64,000 bases of DNA from Sporomusa acidovorans (lineage in GTDB: Bacteria; Bacillota; Negativicutes; Sporomusales; Sporomusaceae): NCBI RefSeq assembly GCF_002257695.2, contig NZ_CP155571.1; one strand, given 5' to 3'. A program made the translations under genes and the position numbers. Below, in pieces: positions 9,013 through 18,012 of the stretch. The notes beneath the pieces are model-generated. The model saw only the letters and a program-made list of their open reading frames with translations. It had not been told where the DNA came from and made no database searches. How positions within the stretch are numbered: position 1 is the first letter of the stretch; each line of letters starts with the position of its first letter.

Positions 9013-9041
9013 ATAATACAGTATATAGGTTAAACAGGCAA
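9013..9041 (-). promoter_or_regulatory. Candidate sigma-A promoter of cstA
   Basis: On the minus strand TTGCCT (9036-9041), 17-base spacer, TATTAT (9013-9018). It lies about 108 bases before the cstA start codon, between the terminator of the two-component pair and cstA, leaving room for a LytTR operator. I could not identify an operator with confidence. Confidence 0.5.
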
Positions 9042-9060
9042 GATGTATCTGATGAAATGA

Positions 9061-9095
9061 CAAAAAACCAGGACGAAATACACTAATGTCCTGGT
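9061..9095 (-). terminator. Intrinsic terminator after the LytTR regulator gene
   Basis: Perfect stem ACCAGGAC (9067-9074) / GTCCTGGT (9088-9095), then TTTTTT on the minus strand. It separates the lytS/lytR transcript from cstA. Confidence 0.88.
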
Positions 9096-9117
9096 CAAAT
9101 ACAAAATAGTTACGCTC

Positions 9118-9888
9118 TTATAATCCAAACAATTTCTTTAGTTTAGAAACTTGCTGACGGCTAACGGGAATTTCTTCATCTAGACCTTCTAATATTAAGT
9201 TATATGTGCCGTTAAACCAAGGAATTATCTCGCGTATTTTCTCAATATTAACAAGATAGGCGCGGTGGGTTCGAAAGAATAGGCGGTCATCCAGACGGGA
9301 CTGCAAATCCTGAAGTGGCATGTTGGAATAATAACACTTGTCGGCAGTGCGAATTAATAACTGCCCTTCCGTACAATACGCCGCAATAATATCCTTGCTA
9401 GCAATTACAACTGCTTTGCCATTATATTCAATAGCAAGTTTCTGCAGGCTATAACGCCCGGCTAAATCAGTATCTTGCTTTTTTATCAGGGCCTGCTCGG
9501 CTTCCGCTAAGCGAGTCCGAACCTTGTCAATGCATTTAGCGACCCTTTTGCTGGAAAAGGGTTTAAGTAAATAGTCAGCCGCATTGAGTTCAAAAGCCTT
9601 CACAGCGAATTCTTCGTGGGCAGTTGCAAAAACAACTAACGGAAATGTTTCTGCTATTTTCATTTTTTCAGCAGTTTGCAGGCCGCTTATTCCCGGCATC
9701 TCAATATCTACAAAGATTAAATGCGGACGCAAAGACGTTATTGCCTTAAGAGCGGCTTCGCCGCTTGAAAACTCACCTACAATTTCAACTTCTTCAAATT
9801 GTTCCAATAAGAATCTTAGCTCACTTCGTGCCGGTTCTTCATCATCCACAATAATTACTCTGATGATACATAATTGATCAGTCATCAT
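9118..9888 (-). CDS. LytTR-family response regulator (BtsR/LytR type)
   Basis: A 256-residue response regulator. The receiver domain has the acidic pair D15-D16, phospho-acceptor D61 (FVDIEMPG) and K109 (LLKP). The C-terminal half, about 150-255, is a LytTR DNA-binding domain (FFRTHRAYLVNIEKI and NGTYNLILE). It overlaps the upstream LytS kinase gene by 11 bases, with its start ATG inside the kinase's last codons, so the pair is translationally coupled. The ATG follows TGGAGGTTGTAG. The likely target is the adjacent cstA, by analogy with BtsSR/BtsT and YpdAB in E. coli; a lytic-enzyme target such as lrgAB is not seen nearby. Confidence 0.92.
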   Translation of the reverse strand: MMTDQLCIIRVIIVDDEEPARSELRFLLEQFEEVEIVGEFSSGEAALKAITSLRPHLIFVDIEMPGISGLQTAEKMKIAETFPLVVFATAHEEFAVKAFELNAADYLLKPFSSKRVAKCIDKVRTRLAEAEQALIKKQDTDLAGRYSLQKLAIEYNGKAVVIASKDIIAAYCTEGQLLIRTADKCYYSNMPLQDLQSRLDDRLFFRTHRAYLVNIEKIREIIPWFNGTYNLILEGLDEEIPVSRQQVSKLKKLFGL

Positions 9889-11602
9889 CTACAACCTCCA
9901 TATTTACAGGAATATGCAGCCGTATTGATGTACCTTCCCCCATTATGCTGGTAATGGTAAGGGCGTGTTTGGTTCCATAAATCGTTTTTAAGCGCTCATT
10001 CACATTAGTCAGCCCTACACCTGCCCCTTTACCAAAACCATACTCCAATACTTGTTTTTGGATGTCAGGTGAAATTCCTATGCCATCGTCATTGATAAGA
10101 ATTTCAACTTGATTTTCTATTTTTTTCGCTACAATGGTAATGGTTCCGCCATCAGTCTTAGCTAACAAGCCATGTTTAACTGCATTCTCCACCAAAGGCT
10201 GAAGAGTGAACGTAGGAATTAGTATATTTAACGTATCGGGCTCAATTTCTTGTTTAATTGTTAACCTGTCACCAAATCGTGCTTGTTCAAGTGCCAGGTA
10301 AGAATCTACATGTTCAAGTTCTTCACTGAGTGTTACAAAATCACGTGCTGTTTTCAGACTTCGCCGGAAAAACTCACTTAGCTCAATTAGAAGGCTGCGT
10401 GCTTTTTCCGGATTGGTACGGCAGAAAGAAACAATGGTATTAAGAGCATTGAACAGAAAATGGGGATTAATCTGAGCCCTGAGTGCTTTAAGCTCGGCCT
10501 TTGCGGCCAATTCTGCTTTATGCTGAAGCGCTGATAATTCCAGTTGCGTACTAAATACCTGTCCAAGTCCTTGTGCAAATTCGATATCAAGCGCCGTCAG
10601 TGCCTCTTCGCGTGCATAATAAATTTTTAACGTACCGACAAGTTCTTCCCGGCAGTACAGCGGTACTACAATGGCCGATTTCAGAGGACAAGCTGGTACT
10701 TTACAGCCAATTTCTTCTTGACTTTGCGCTACAGTGACCTGTTTTTGAGTTAAACAAGCTCTGGTTAATTTCGTCACTATTTGCATTCCCGTTACGTGAT
10801 GGTCACTACCTAAGCCAACATGCGCTAAAACACGTTCCAAATCAGTAATAGCTACTGCCGCAGCCGAAGTCATACTTAATATGTTGGCAGCCACCTTCTC
10901 AGCAGATGTCGAATTGAGTCCCTGCCGGAAATGAGGTAATGTAATATTTGCGATTCTAAGTGCTTTATGGGTTTGTAAGGCGGCAATTTTGGTCTGATGT
11001 TCCCTGGCATTATGAATAATAATCATAAAGATGGCAATACCCAGCGCATTAGCCAGAACCATTGGTATTGTTATTTGTGTAACAAGCGATACTGCTGTTT
11101 CATAGGGCTTGGCAAACAGGATAATTAACCCCATGCTGAGCAAAATAACACAACTGCCGGTAATAATTCCCGTAATCCACTCCGGCGATTTAGGTTTTGT
11201 CCGTACATGGATGTAGCCGGCCAGAACGCCGCCAATCATAGTAGCAAGGCCGCATTGTAAAGCGGTATAGCCTCCTAAATAAATGCGATGACTCCCACTA
11301 ATCATGCCAACCGCTGTCCCGACGGCCGGTCCTGCCAGAAGGCCTGCAACAATAGCGCCGGTATCCCGGACGTTAGCAAGCGCACCTTCAATGGGGATGC
11401 CAAAATAAGTGCCTACGATAGAAATTAGCGAAAAAATAAAGACCAATACCATCTTTTCGCGAGCTGTGGTTTTTTCCTTGAAAAGTAAACGAAACACTTG
11501 CATATGGGATAATACATAAGCAAACACAGCGATGATGGCAATCCGCTGCACTAGGATTATTGATAGGTTTCCGTCCAGTAGCCCAATTGTAGTGTTTTCC
11601 AT
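9878..11602 (-). CDS. LytS-family sensor histidine kinase (5TM-LYT, GAF)
   Basis: A 574-residue membrane kinase. The N-terminal ~200 residues hold the LytS-type multi-helix sensor (GTYFGIPIEGALANVRDTGAI and related Gly-rich helices). A GAF-like region follows (about 225-360). The His-kinase part has the phospho-acceptor box RAQINPHFLFNAL, the N box LVENAVKHG and the Gly box GIGLTNV-type stretch (GAGVGLTNVNERL). LytS-type sensors respond to membrane potential or to extracellular pyruvate. Position next to cstA favours a pyruvate or starvation signal, which is inference. It starts three bases from the plsC stop side and overlaps its regulator gene at the 3' end. Confidence 0.92.
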   Translation of the reverse strand: MENTTIGLLDGNLSIILVQRIAIIAVFAYVLSHMQVFRLLFKEKTTAREKMVLVFIFSLISIVGTYFGIPIEGALANVRDTGAIVAGLLAGPAVGTAVGMISGSHRIYLGGYTALQCGLATMIGGVLAGYIHVRTKPKSPEWITGIITGSCVILLSMGLIILFAKPYETAVSLVTQITIPMVLANALGIAIFMIIIHNAREHQTKIAALQTHKALRIANITLPHFRQGLNSTSAEKVAANILSMTSAAAVAITDLERVLAHVGLGSDHHVTGMQIVTKLTRACLTQKQVTVAQSQEEIGCKVPACPLKSAIVVPLYCREELVGTLKIYYAREEALTALDIEFAQGLGQVFSTQLELSALQHKAELAAKAELKALRAQINPHFLFNALNTIVSFCRTNPEKARSLLIELSEFFRRSLKTARDFVTLSEELEHVDSYLALEQARFGDRLTIKQEIEPDTLNILIPTFTLQPLVENAVKHGLLAKTDGGTITIVAKKIENQVEILINDDGIGISPDIQKQVLEYGFGKGAGVGLTNVNERLKTIYGTKHALTITSIMGEGTSIRLHIPVNMEVVDDD

Positions 11603-11604
11603 AG

Positions 11605-12210
11605 CTATACCGGCTTATCCGCATCTGCCCGCTCAAGCAGGTTACCAATCTCCGTCATAACTTTGCTACTCATGGCTTCCATACTTTCTTTGACAGTTTC
11701 ACTGCGACTAAGGATTATTGGGTTGCCAAATATCACTTTAAACCTAGGCAACAAACAGCCATTGCTAAAAACTTTGTTGGTACCAATTACAGCTGTAGGT
11801 ATAATGGGGACGCCGGCTTTAAGCGCAAGTAGAGCCAAACCAGGTTCGGGATTGCCTAATTTTCCATTTTTACTTCGAGTACCTTCTGGAAATATGCCAA
11901 GGACAGCACCTTTTTCCAGAATTGTTAAAGCGGTTCGAATGGCGGTCCGGTCAGCAGTACCACGTTTTACAGGAAAAGCTCCTAATTTAGTAATGATCCA
12001 ACTAAATATTCGGTTAGTAAATAATTCTTCTTTAGCCATAAAGTGAATCCTCCGCGATAAGGCGCTACCAATTACCGGCGGATCCCAGAGGCTTATATGG
12101 TTTGCCGCAATAATAACGCCACCCGGGGGAATATTTTCTGCACCTATAATTTGCCAGCGAAAAACAATAGAGAAAAGTGTAGTAAAAAGAATACGCAATA
12201 ATTCATACAC
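11605..12210 (-). CDS. plsC: 1-acyl-sn-glycerol-3-phosphate acyltransferase
   Basis: Adds the second acyl chain to lysophosphatidic acid, giving phosphatidic acid at the inner membrane. The 201-residue protein has the HX4D catalytic motif (H38 to D43), the substrate-site motif FPEGTRS (107-113) and an N-terminal hydrophobic segment. It lies immediately downstream of cmk with an 8-base overlap. A cmk-plsC arrangement is common in Firmicutes. Length and motifs are complete. The exact acyl preference cannot be read from sequence. Confidence 0.93.
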   Translation of the reverse strand: MYELLRILFTTLFSIVFRWQIIGAENIPPGGVIIAANHISLWDPPVIGSALSRRIHFMAKEELFTNRIFSWIITKLGAFPVKRGTADRTAIRTALTILEKGAVLGIFPEGTRSKNGKLGNPEPGLALLALKAGVPIIPTAVIGTNKVFSNGCLLPRFKVIFGNPIILSRSETVKESMEAMSSKVMTEIGNLLERADADKPV

Positions 12211-12877
12211 TTGCTTGTTTCTCCCTGTGCAACTCTAAAATTGACGCCACCGTAGCATCAATGGACAAATTGGTCGTATCAATATTAATTGCATCAGGCG
12301 CAGCGACTAAAGGTGCAATTTCCCGCTCACAATCCTCTTTATCCCGGCAGGCAATTTCAGCTTCCAGTTCAGCGAGGGATATAGAATATCCTTTGGCCGT
12401 TAATTCCTGCCAGCGTCTTCTTGCTCGTTCAGCAATAGAAGCTGTTAAAAAAACTTTTATATCCGCATGAGGTAAGACACGTGTACCAATATCACGGCCG
12501 TCCATAACAACACCGCCTGGTTTGGCCATGTCTTGCTGCAGTTTTAGCATGACCTCTCTAAGTTCACCGACTTGAGCCACCTTGGGTACTAACCGACTGA
12601 CCTCCGGTGTACGGATTGCCTCCGTTATGTCATGGCCGGCCACAGTTACATTAGTTTTGTTATCAATATTTGTTAGTTTCAAATCAAGATTACAGGCTAA
12701 TTCGGCAATTGCACGATTATCATGCTCAACGCCTTTTTTAAGTGCCTGCCAGGCTACCGCCCGATACATAGCGCCGGTATCAATGTAAGTATATCCAAGT
12801 TTTTGAGCAGTAAGTTTGGCCACTGTGCTCTTTCCTGCCCCTGCCGGCCCGTCAATGGCAATATTTAAACGTTTCAT
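12203..12877 (-). CDS. cmk: Cytidylate kinase
   Basis: Phosphorylates CMP and dCMP to the diphosphates. The 224-residue protein begins with the P-loop GPAGAGKST (10-18), followed by YIDTGAMYRA and, further on, VMDGRDIGTRVLP, both diagnostic of Cmk. The last four bases of aroA overlap its start (ATGA), and it overlaps plsC downstream, so it sits in an aroF-aroA-cmk-plsC run of coupled genes. This aroA-cmk linkage is conserved in many bacteria. Confidence 0.96.
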   Translation of the reverse strand: MKRLNIAIDGPAGAGKSTVAKLTAQKLGYTYIDTGAMYRAVAWQALKKGVEHDNRAIAELACNLDLKLTNIDNKTNVTVAGHDITEAIRTPEVSRLVPKVAQVGELREVMLKLQQDMAKPGGVVMDGRDIGTRVLPHADIKVFLTASIAERARRRWQELTAKGYSISLAELEAEIACRDKEDCEREIAPLVAAPDAINIDTTNLSIDATVASILELHREKQASV

Positions 12878-14190
12878 TGCTTACCTCCCGTTAATCCTGA
12901 GCTTAAATCAGCTAACACGGCAAAGAAATCAGGATAAGAAATTTTTACACAATCAGCTTCTTCGATTTCAACACCGCGGGCTGCTAAGCCGGCAATTGCT
13001 AATGCCATAGCCATACGATGATCGTCATGGGAATGGCATAGTGCTGCATGTAATGACTGTGATCCATCAATAATAAGCCCATCTGCCGTTTCAGTAATCC
13101 GGGCACCCATTTTTCCAAGTTCTAAGGAAATCGCTTTGAGACGGTCTGTTTCCTTTACCCGTAATTCTTCAGCGCCTTTGATAATCGTTTGACCCTGAGC
13201 AAATGAAGCAGCTACCGCCAGAATGGGAATTTCATCAATAAGTCGTGGAATAATTTCAGCTTCGACGGTGACACCTTTCAGCTTAGCTGAACGCACAACA
13301 AGATCGGCAACCGGTTCTCTTCCGCTCCAGCGTTCGTTAGTAACAGTGATATCTGCACCCATTTGCTGTAAAATATCAAGAATACCTGTGCGCGTAGGAT
13401 TAATGCCAACATTATGTAATACTAACTGACTGTTAGGAATGATCGAAGCGGCAATTAGCCAAAAAGCAGCAGAGCTAATATCACCAGGCACGTTAATATG
13501 TTCCGGCGCCTGAAGTTGTTTTACCGGTTCCAAAATAATAGAGTTTCCTACCCTTTTTACAGGTATCCCGAATGTTTCAAACATCCGCTCCGTATGATCA
13601 CGTGAAGGCATCGTTTCATGCAGCACAGTAGGAGAACTAGCGTAAAGGGCAGCAAGCAGGATAGCTGACTTTACTTGCGCACTGGCAACAGGCATATCAT
13701 ATTCGATACCCCGTATTTGTTCGGCCGCATGAATAGCCAAAGGCGCATAGCGCGACTGCTCGCGTCCTACAATATGTAATCCCATTTGGATCAGTGGTGT
13801 TATAACACGGGCCATTGGACGTTTTCGCAGCGAGGCATCGCCCGTTATAATACTAAAAAAAGGCTGCGCACCCAGTAAGCCGGTCAATAACCTGATGGTG
13901 GTTCCGGAGTTACCGGCATCAAGTATATTTTTTGGTTCCCTTAGTCCATAAAAGCCATTGCCGGTTACTGTAAGCGCACCCTCTTTATCCTGATCAACAC
14001 TAACCCCTAATGCCCGCATACAATTAATTGTTGACCAGCAGTCCGCAGCGTGCAAAAAATTGGTCACTTTTACCGGTGTATTGGCCAGCCCGGCCAACAT
14101 GATACTGCGGTGCGATATCGATTTATCGCCAGGAATATTGACTGACCCTGTCAGATTACCGGTTGGCTGTATTTGTATATTTTGACCCAT
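12874..14190 (-). CDS. aroA: 5-enolpyruvylshikimate-3-phosphate synthase
   Basis: Sixth step of the shikimate pathway, joining PEP to shikimate 3-phosphate. The 438-residue product shows the family signatures: GDKSISHRS near residue 21, LDAGNSGTTIRLL near 91, SAQVKSA near 165 and KETDRL near 343. Its PEP-site stretch reads NSGTTIRLLTG. Both EPSP-synthase lobes are present. It is separated from aroF by three bases and overlaps cmk by four, so the shikimate genes are co-expressed. Confidence 0.96.
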   Translation of the reverse strand: MGQNIQIQPTGNLTGSVNIPGDKSISHRSIMLAGLANTPVKVTNFLHAADCWSTINCMRALGVSVDQDKEGALTVTGNGFYGLREPKNILDAGNSGTTIRLLTGLLGAQPFFSIITGDASLRKRPMARVITPLIQMGLHIVGREQSRYAPLAIHAAEQIRGIEYDMPVASAQVKSAILLAALYASSPTVLHETMPSRDHTERMFETFGIPVKRVGNSIILEPVKQLQAPEHINVPGDISSAAFWLIAASIIPNSQLVLHNVGINPTRTGILDILQQMGADITVTNERWSGREPVADLVVRSAKLKGVTVEAEIIPRLIDEIPILAVAASFAQGQTIIKGAEELRVKETDRLKAISLELGKMGARITETADGLIIDGSQSLHAALCHSHDDHRMAMALAIAGLAARGVEIEEADCVKISYPDFFAVLADLSSGLTGGKQ

Positions 14191-14193
14191 TAG

Positions 14194-15222
14194 CTACTCC
14201 CCTTTATTTTTGTATAGTAACCGCCCGAGCGCTCCAGTTAATCCGTCCAGATCTGTCATAAGCTGGGAAAAATTTTCAGGAGTCAGTGACTGCGGCCCAT
14301 CAGATAAAGCTTCTTCCGGATTTGGATGCATTTCAATTAAAAGTCCGTCGGCACCGGCAGCGATCGCAGCCTTAGACATAGGATTAACCCAACGCCAACT
14401 GCCGGTGCCGTGACTAGGATCAGCAATGACAGGTAAGTGACTTACATGTTTGATTACCGGTATAGCGGTTAAGTCCAGAGTATTGCGTGTAAAGGTTTCA
14501 TAAGTTCGAATACCTCTTTCGCATAATACGATTTGGTTATTGCCGCTAGCCATAATGTATTCGGCAGCCATTAACCATTCTTCAATCGTGGCCGCTAGGC
14601 CTCGTTTCAATAAAATCGGTTTCTTACTGAGAGCAACTTCCTTAAGTAAGACAAAATTCTGCATGTTACGTGTTCCTATTTGCAGCATATCCACATGTTC
14701 CGCAAAGAGATCGATGCTACGAGGATCTGTAACTTCGGAAACAACAGGCAATTCTAATTCACGTCCTACAGCCTTGATTATTTCAAGTCCTTTTTTTTCA
14801 AGTCCTTGAAAACTATACGGCGAAGTGCGCGGTTTGTAAGCACCGCCGCGTAGCATAGCGGCTCCTGCCGCTTTTGCCGTTACACCGGCCTGATAGAGCT
14901 GGTCATAACTTTCAATCGCACATGGCCCGGCAATTACAGGAATGGTTTTTCCCCCAAAACTAGCACAGCCAACTGTAACAATCGTATCCTCTCGCTGAAA
15001 TTCTCTGCTTGCAAGTTTATAGGGGGTTTCAACAAGCAGCACTTTGTCAACTCCAGGCATTCTTTCGTATAACGCAGGATTACAGACAGACAAGTCGCCA
15101 TTGGCCATAATTATTTTACTATGTAAGCCAGTAATTAAATGACTATCTAAACCTAATTGACGAAGCTTATCCAATACCCGGTTAACTTGTTCGGTAGTGG
15201 CTGCATTCATCAGAATAATCAT
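14194..15222 (-). CDS. aroF: 3-deoxy-7-phosphoheptulonate (DAHP) synthase, type I-beta with N-terminal ferredoxin-like domain
   Basis: First step of the shikimate pathway, condensing PEP and erythrose 4-phosphate. Residues 1 to about 75 are the ferredoxin-like regulatory domain (starting MIILMNAATTEQV). The remainder is the TIM barrel with IAGPCAIES near 95, GAYKPRTSPYSFQG near 126, and the C-terminal HPNPEEALSDGPQSL. The N-terminal domain in this subfamily carries feedback control by tyrosine or phenylalanine, so this is the likely control point of the aroF-aroA unit. The 128 bases upstream hold a TATAAT-like sequence near 15258 but no obvious attenuator. Confidence 0.94.
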   Translation of the reverse strand: MIILMNAATTEQVNRVLDKLRQLGLDSHLITGLHSKIIMANGDLSVCNPALYERMPGVDKVLLVETPYKLASREFQREDTIVTVGCASFGGKTIPVIAGPCAIESYDQLYQAGVTAKAAGAAMLRGGAYKPRTSPYSFQGLEKKGLEIIKAVGRELELPVVSEVTDPRSIDLFAEHVDMLQIGTRNMQNFVLLKEVALSKKPILLKRGLAATIEEWLMAAEYIMASGNNQIVLCERGIRTYETFTRNTLDLTAIPVIKHVSHLPVIADPSHGTGSWRWVNPMSKAAIAAGADGLLIEMHPNPEEALSDGPQSLTPENFSQLMTDLDGLTGALGRLLYKNKGE

Positions 15223-15350
15223 AGTAAGCCTCCAAATACCTCAAAAATCTATTCATTATAATTCCCTATTAAACAAAAATTTCCTCTAATCTTTGCAGTT
15301 TGCCGGTAAGTTTCTCTATTCCATCAACCTCAGCCAATAATTAAGTATAT

Positions 15351-15908
15351 TTACTGTTTAAAAATGACTTTGCCAATAACAAGAATATTATCTTTGCCTT
15401 CCAGTAAGATGCCGTCAGCCGGATAAATCATGTCATTTTTATGAGTGTCGATAATAAATTGAGCAGGTTTTTCAACAGCGGTAATATCAAGTTCCATATA
15501 ATCGCCATCAAAAACCGTTAATTCTACTTTCCCTTTGGCAAAGTTACCTGCTATCTCGCCATTTATTGTGACAAACGCATCGCCACTGGTTGACGGAGTA
15601 ATCATACGCACCGTAATATTTTTTCCGGATCTTAACGTACGTATTGATTTGGCAATCGCCTTATTTACTGTACCCCATACCCTATTTGAATCAGATCGTG
15701 AAACATCAATCGCATACATTGCAGAAGGAGATGTTATTTGTTCTCCTTCTAGTCGATCTACAAGAGATAAGTATTTTCTGGCTTCACCATTTAGCAGGAG
15801 TGCTTGAGTTATTAATAACAGAACAATCGCACTTGTCGCCAGTCTTATAAGTAAGCGATCAATATATGCAAAATGCTTGTGGCGGAACTTGTGATTTCTG
15901 TTCTCCAT
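15351..15908 (-). CDS. Unknown single-pass membrane-anchored protein
   Basis: A 185-residue protein I do not recognise. It has a basic N terminus with several His, one transmembrane helix at about 22-40 (LATSAIVLLLITQALLL), then a soluble extracytoplasmic domain rich in beta-type hydrophobic alternation (ITVRMITP, AFVTINGEIAGNF, VELTVFDGDYMELDI). The ATG follows a clean AGGAGGAGTTGT ribosome binding site. It lies alone between the HI0933-type flavoprotein and aroF. A regulator or envelope protein is possible, but nothing in the sequence decides. Confidence 0.75.
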   Translation of the reverse strand: MENRNHKFRHKHFAYIDRLLIRLATSAIVLLLITQALLLNGEARKYLSLVDRLEGEQITSPSAMYAIDVSRSDSNRVWGTVNKAIAKSIRTLRSGKNITVRMITPSTSGDAFVTINGEIAGNFAKGKVELTVFDGDYMELDITAVEKPAQFIIDTHKNDMIYPADGILLEGKDNILVIGKVIFKQ

Positions 15909-15940
15909 ACAACTCCTCCTATATAGAGTAAAACGTTTAT

Positions 15941-17179
15941 TTAGATCGCAGCATACTTACCGGCCACATATCCCGTTGAAAAAGCCGCCTGTAAATTATA
16001 CCCGCCGGTATAACCATCAATATCAATGACTTCGCCGGCCCAAAAAAGTGATTGGATTAATTTTGATTCCATGGTACGTGCCTCAATTTCCTTCGTGCTT
16101 ACACCGCCGGCTGTTACTATCGCTTCAGCCACTGGTCTGGTTTGTGTAATGGTAAAAGTTAGATGTTGCAATACAGCCACCAGACGAGACCGTTCTTCTT
16201 TGGTAATCTGGTGTACAAATTTATCCGGATCGATAAAAGATAAATCAATAACAACAGGAATTAATTTGGCTGGCAACAGTTCATGCAATGAGTTTTTTAG
16301 TTGTTTCCTGGCAAACTGGGTAAAGTCGCGCTGCAAGCGCTTGTCCAATGTTTCGGCGCTTAGTGCCGGTTTGAGATTAATTGCTATGGTAACTTCTTGA
16401 GTGGGATAGGCGGCAAGAAGTTCGGCAACTTTTTTGCTCAGGGAAAGGATAATAGGCCCCGACAATCCATAATGCGTAAATAACATTTCGCCAAATTCTT
16501 CGGCAGCTTTTTTTTCGTTATATAAAACGGTTGCCTTGACATTTTTGAGCGACAACCCTTGTAGTTCGGCTACCCATTCTTCTTCCACTTCAAGTGGCAC
16601 AAGGGAAGGCTTGAGTGGTTCGATGGTATGTCCGCATGCCTGAGCCAACCGATAACCATCGCCCGAAGAACCTGTCCCTGGATAAGAAGCACCGCCTGTT
16701 GCCACAATGACGGCGTCAGCCCGATACTCGTTATCAACGGTAACGGCTCCGACAGCCTGCCCATTTTCTATGATTAGCCGTTTTACAGGTTGCCCTACTC
16801 TAACCGTTACATTTAGTTTGGCCAATTCTTTGGCCAATGTTTTAACAACATCTTTGGCTTGGTCGCTTACAGGAAAAACCCGGCCACCACGTTCTATTTT
16901 TGTCGGTAAACCAGCCTGGTTAAAAAGTTCAATCACATCCTGATTGTTAAAAGCATAAAAGGCACTATATAAAAAATTTCCATTACCCGGCATATTTTTT
17001 ATTAAATCAGGAATATCGCAATTGTTGGTTAAATTGCAGCGGCCTTTTCCGGTAATCAATATTTTACGGCCCAGATCTTTCATTTTTTCCAATATGATTA
17101 CTTTTGCCCCATGTCGGGCTGCGCTGATTGCGGCCATAAGACCAGCAGCACCACCACCGATGATTAAGACTTGTTTCAT
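15941..17179 (-). CDS. HI0933/BaiN-family FAD-dependent oxidoreductase
   Basis: A 412-residue flavoprotein with the N-terminal dinucleotide motif GGGAAGLMAA near residue 8, the family stretch KILITGKGRCNLTN near 39, GGRVFPVSDQAKDV near 100, GGASYPGTGSSGDGYRLA near 161, and the C-terminal GEVIDIDGYTGGYNLQAAFSTG. These are specific to the HI0933 (YhiN/BaiN) family, whose members include flavin-dependent reductases of unclear substrate. It sits between an unknown membrane protein and rluB. The family is confident; the substrate is unknown. Confidence 0.9.
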   Translation of the reverse strand: MKQVLIIGGGAAGLMAAISAARHGAKVIILEKMKDLGRKILITGKGRCNLTNNCDIPDLIKNMPGNGNFLYSAFYAFNNQDVIELFNQAGLPTKIERGGRVFPVSDQAKDVVKTLAKELAKLNVTVRVGQPVKRLIIENGQAVGAVTVDNEYRADAVIVATGGASYPGTGSSGDGYRLAQACGHTIEPLKPSLVPLEVEEEWVAELQGLSLKNVKATVLYNEKKAAEEFGEMLFTHYGLSGPIILSLSKKVAELLAAYPTQEVTIAINLKPALSAETLDKRLQRDFTQFARKQLKNSLHELLPAKLIPVVIDLSFIDPDKFVHQITKEERSRLVAVLQHLTFTITQTRPVAEAIVTAGGVSTKEIEARTMESKLIQSLFWAGEVIDIDGYTGGYNLQAAFSTGYVAGKYAAI

Positions 17180-17212
17180 AGTTCACACTCACTTTTTATT
17201 GGATTGCCAATA

Positions 17213-17241
17213 GTAAAAAACCCTTATTGAAAATAAGGGTA
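17213..17241 (-). terminator. Intrinsic terminator after rluB
   Basis: Stem ACCCTTATT (17220-17228) / AATAAGGGT (17232-17240) with a short loop, followed on the minus strand by TTTTTT. It lies just downstream of the rluB stop. Confidence 0.85.
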
Positions 17242-17247
17242 AACGTC

Positions 17248-17982
17248 TTAGACGTTTGGCTTTTTACTAAGCCGCTTTAATTCTTCTACTTCGCCAGCGA
17301 GCAGTTGGCGGTACTGCCCTCGGCGAAGCCCTTCCAATGTTAAAAAAGCAAACCTAATTCGCTTAAGATTTTTTACTGGATAGCCGATCGCTTCACACAT
17401 GCGGCGAATTTCCCTGTTTTTTCCTTCATGAATGGCAATCTCCAATGTAGTTAATTCTCTTTCTTGATCAATAGCAATAATATTTATTTTAGCCGGAGCA
17501 GTTACACCATCTTCGAGTTTAATACCCACACGCAGTTTGTCGAGCTTTTCTTCGGGAGGACAACCATGTACTTTCGCTAAATAAGTTTTCGTAATTTCAT
17601 GACTAGGATGTGTTAAAGCATAAGTCAAATCGCCATCATTAGTCATGATAAGCAAGCCTTCGGTGTTATAATCAAGTCTTCCTACCGGATAGATTCTTTC
17701 CGGAATATCGGCTACAAGGTCGGCAACTGTCTTGCGACCACGGGGATCTTCCAGTGCCGTTATTACTCCTTTAGGTTTGTTCAGTAAAATATATCTATAC
17801 TTTTCGGCTTTCACGAGCTTGCTGTCAACGGTGATCCGGTCCCGTCTTGGTTCAACTTTCGTGCCAAGTTCGGTAACAATCTTGCCGTTAACCGCTACCC
17901 GGCCGGCTTTAATGAGTTCCTCAGCCTCCCGGCGTGAAGCAATACCCGCTTGAGCAATTATCTTCTGCAAACGTTCTAACAT
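17248..17982 (-). CDS. rluB: 23S rRNA pseudouridine synthase, RluB/RsuA family
   Basis: Isomerises a uridine of 23S rRNA to pseudouridine. The 244-residue protein has an S4 RNA-binding domain at about 1-60 (LQKIIAQAGIASRREAE) and the catalytic domain with the nucleophile D104 in GRLDYNTEGL. RluB is the closest fit by length and domain order; RsuA or RluF activity cannot be excluded. The gene is not overlapped by its neighbours and is followed by a strong terminator. Confidence 0.9.
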   Translation of the reverse strand: MLERLQKIIAQAGIASRREAEELIKAGRVAVNGKIVTELGTKVEPRRDRITVDSKLVKAEKYRYILLNKPKGVITALEDPRGRKTVADLVADIPERIYPVGRLDYNTEGLLIMTNDGDLTYALTHPSHEITKTYLAKVHGCPPEEKLDKLRVGIKLEDGVTAPAKINIIAIDQERELTTLEIAIHEGKNREIRRMCEAIGYPVKNLKRIRFAFLTLEGLRRGQYRQLLAGEVEELKRLSKKPNV

Positions 17983-18012
17983 TGAAATTCGACTCCTACT
18001 TTCAAACTTATT

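Noticed and set aside
15223..15350. Aromatic amino acid attenuator before aroF
   Set aside because: There is a TATAAT-like sequence, but no leader peptide rich in Phe, Tyr or Trp codons and no competing hairpins were found.
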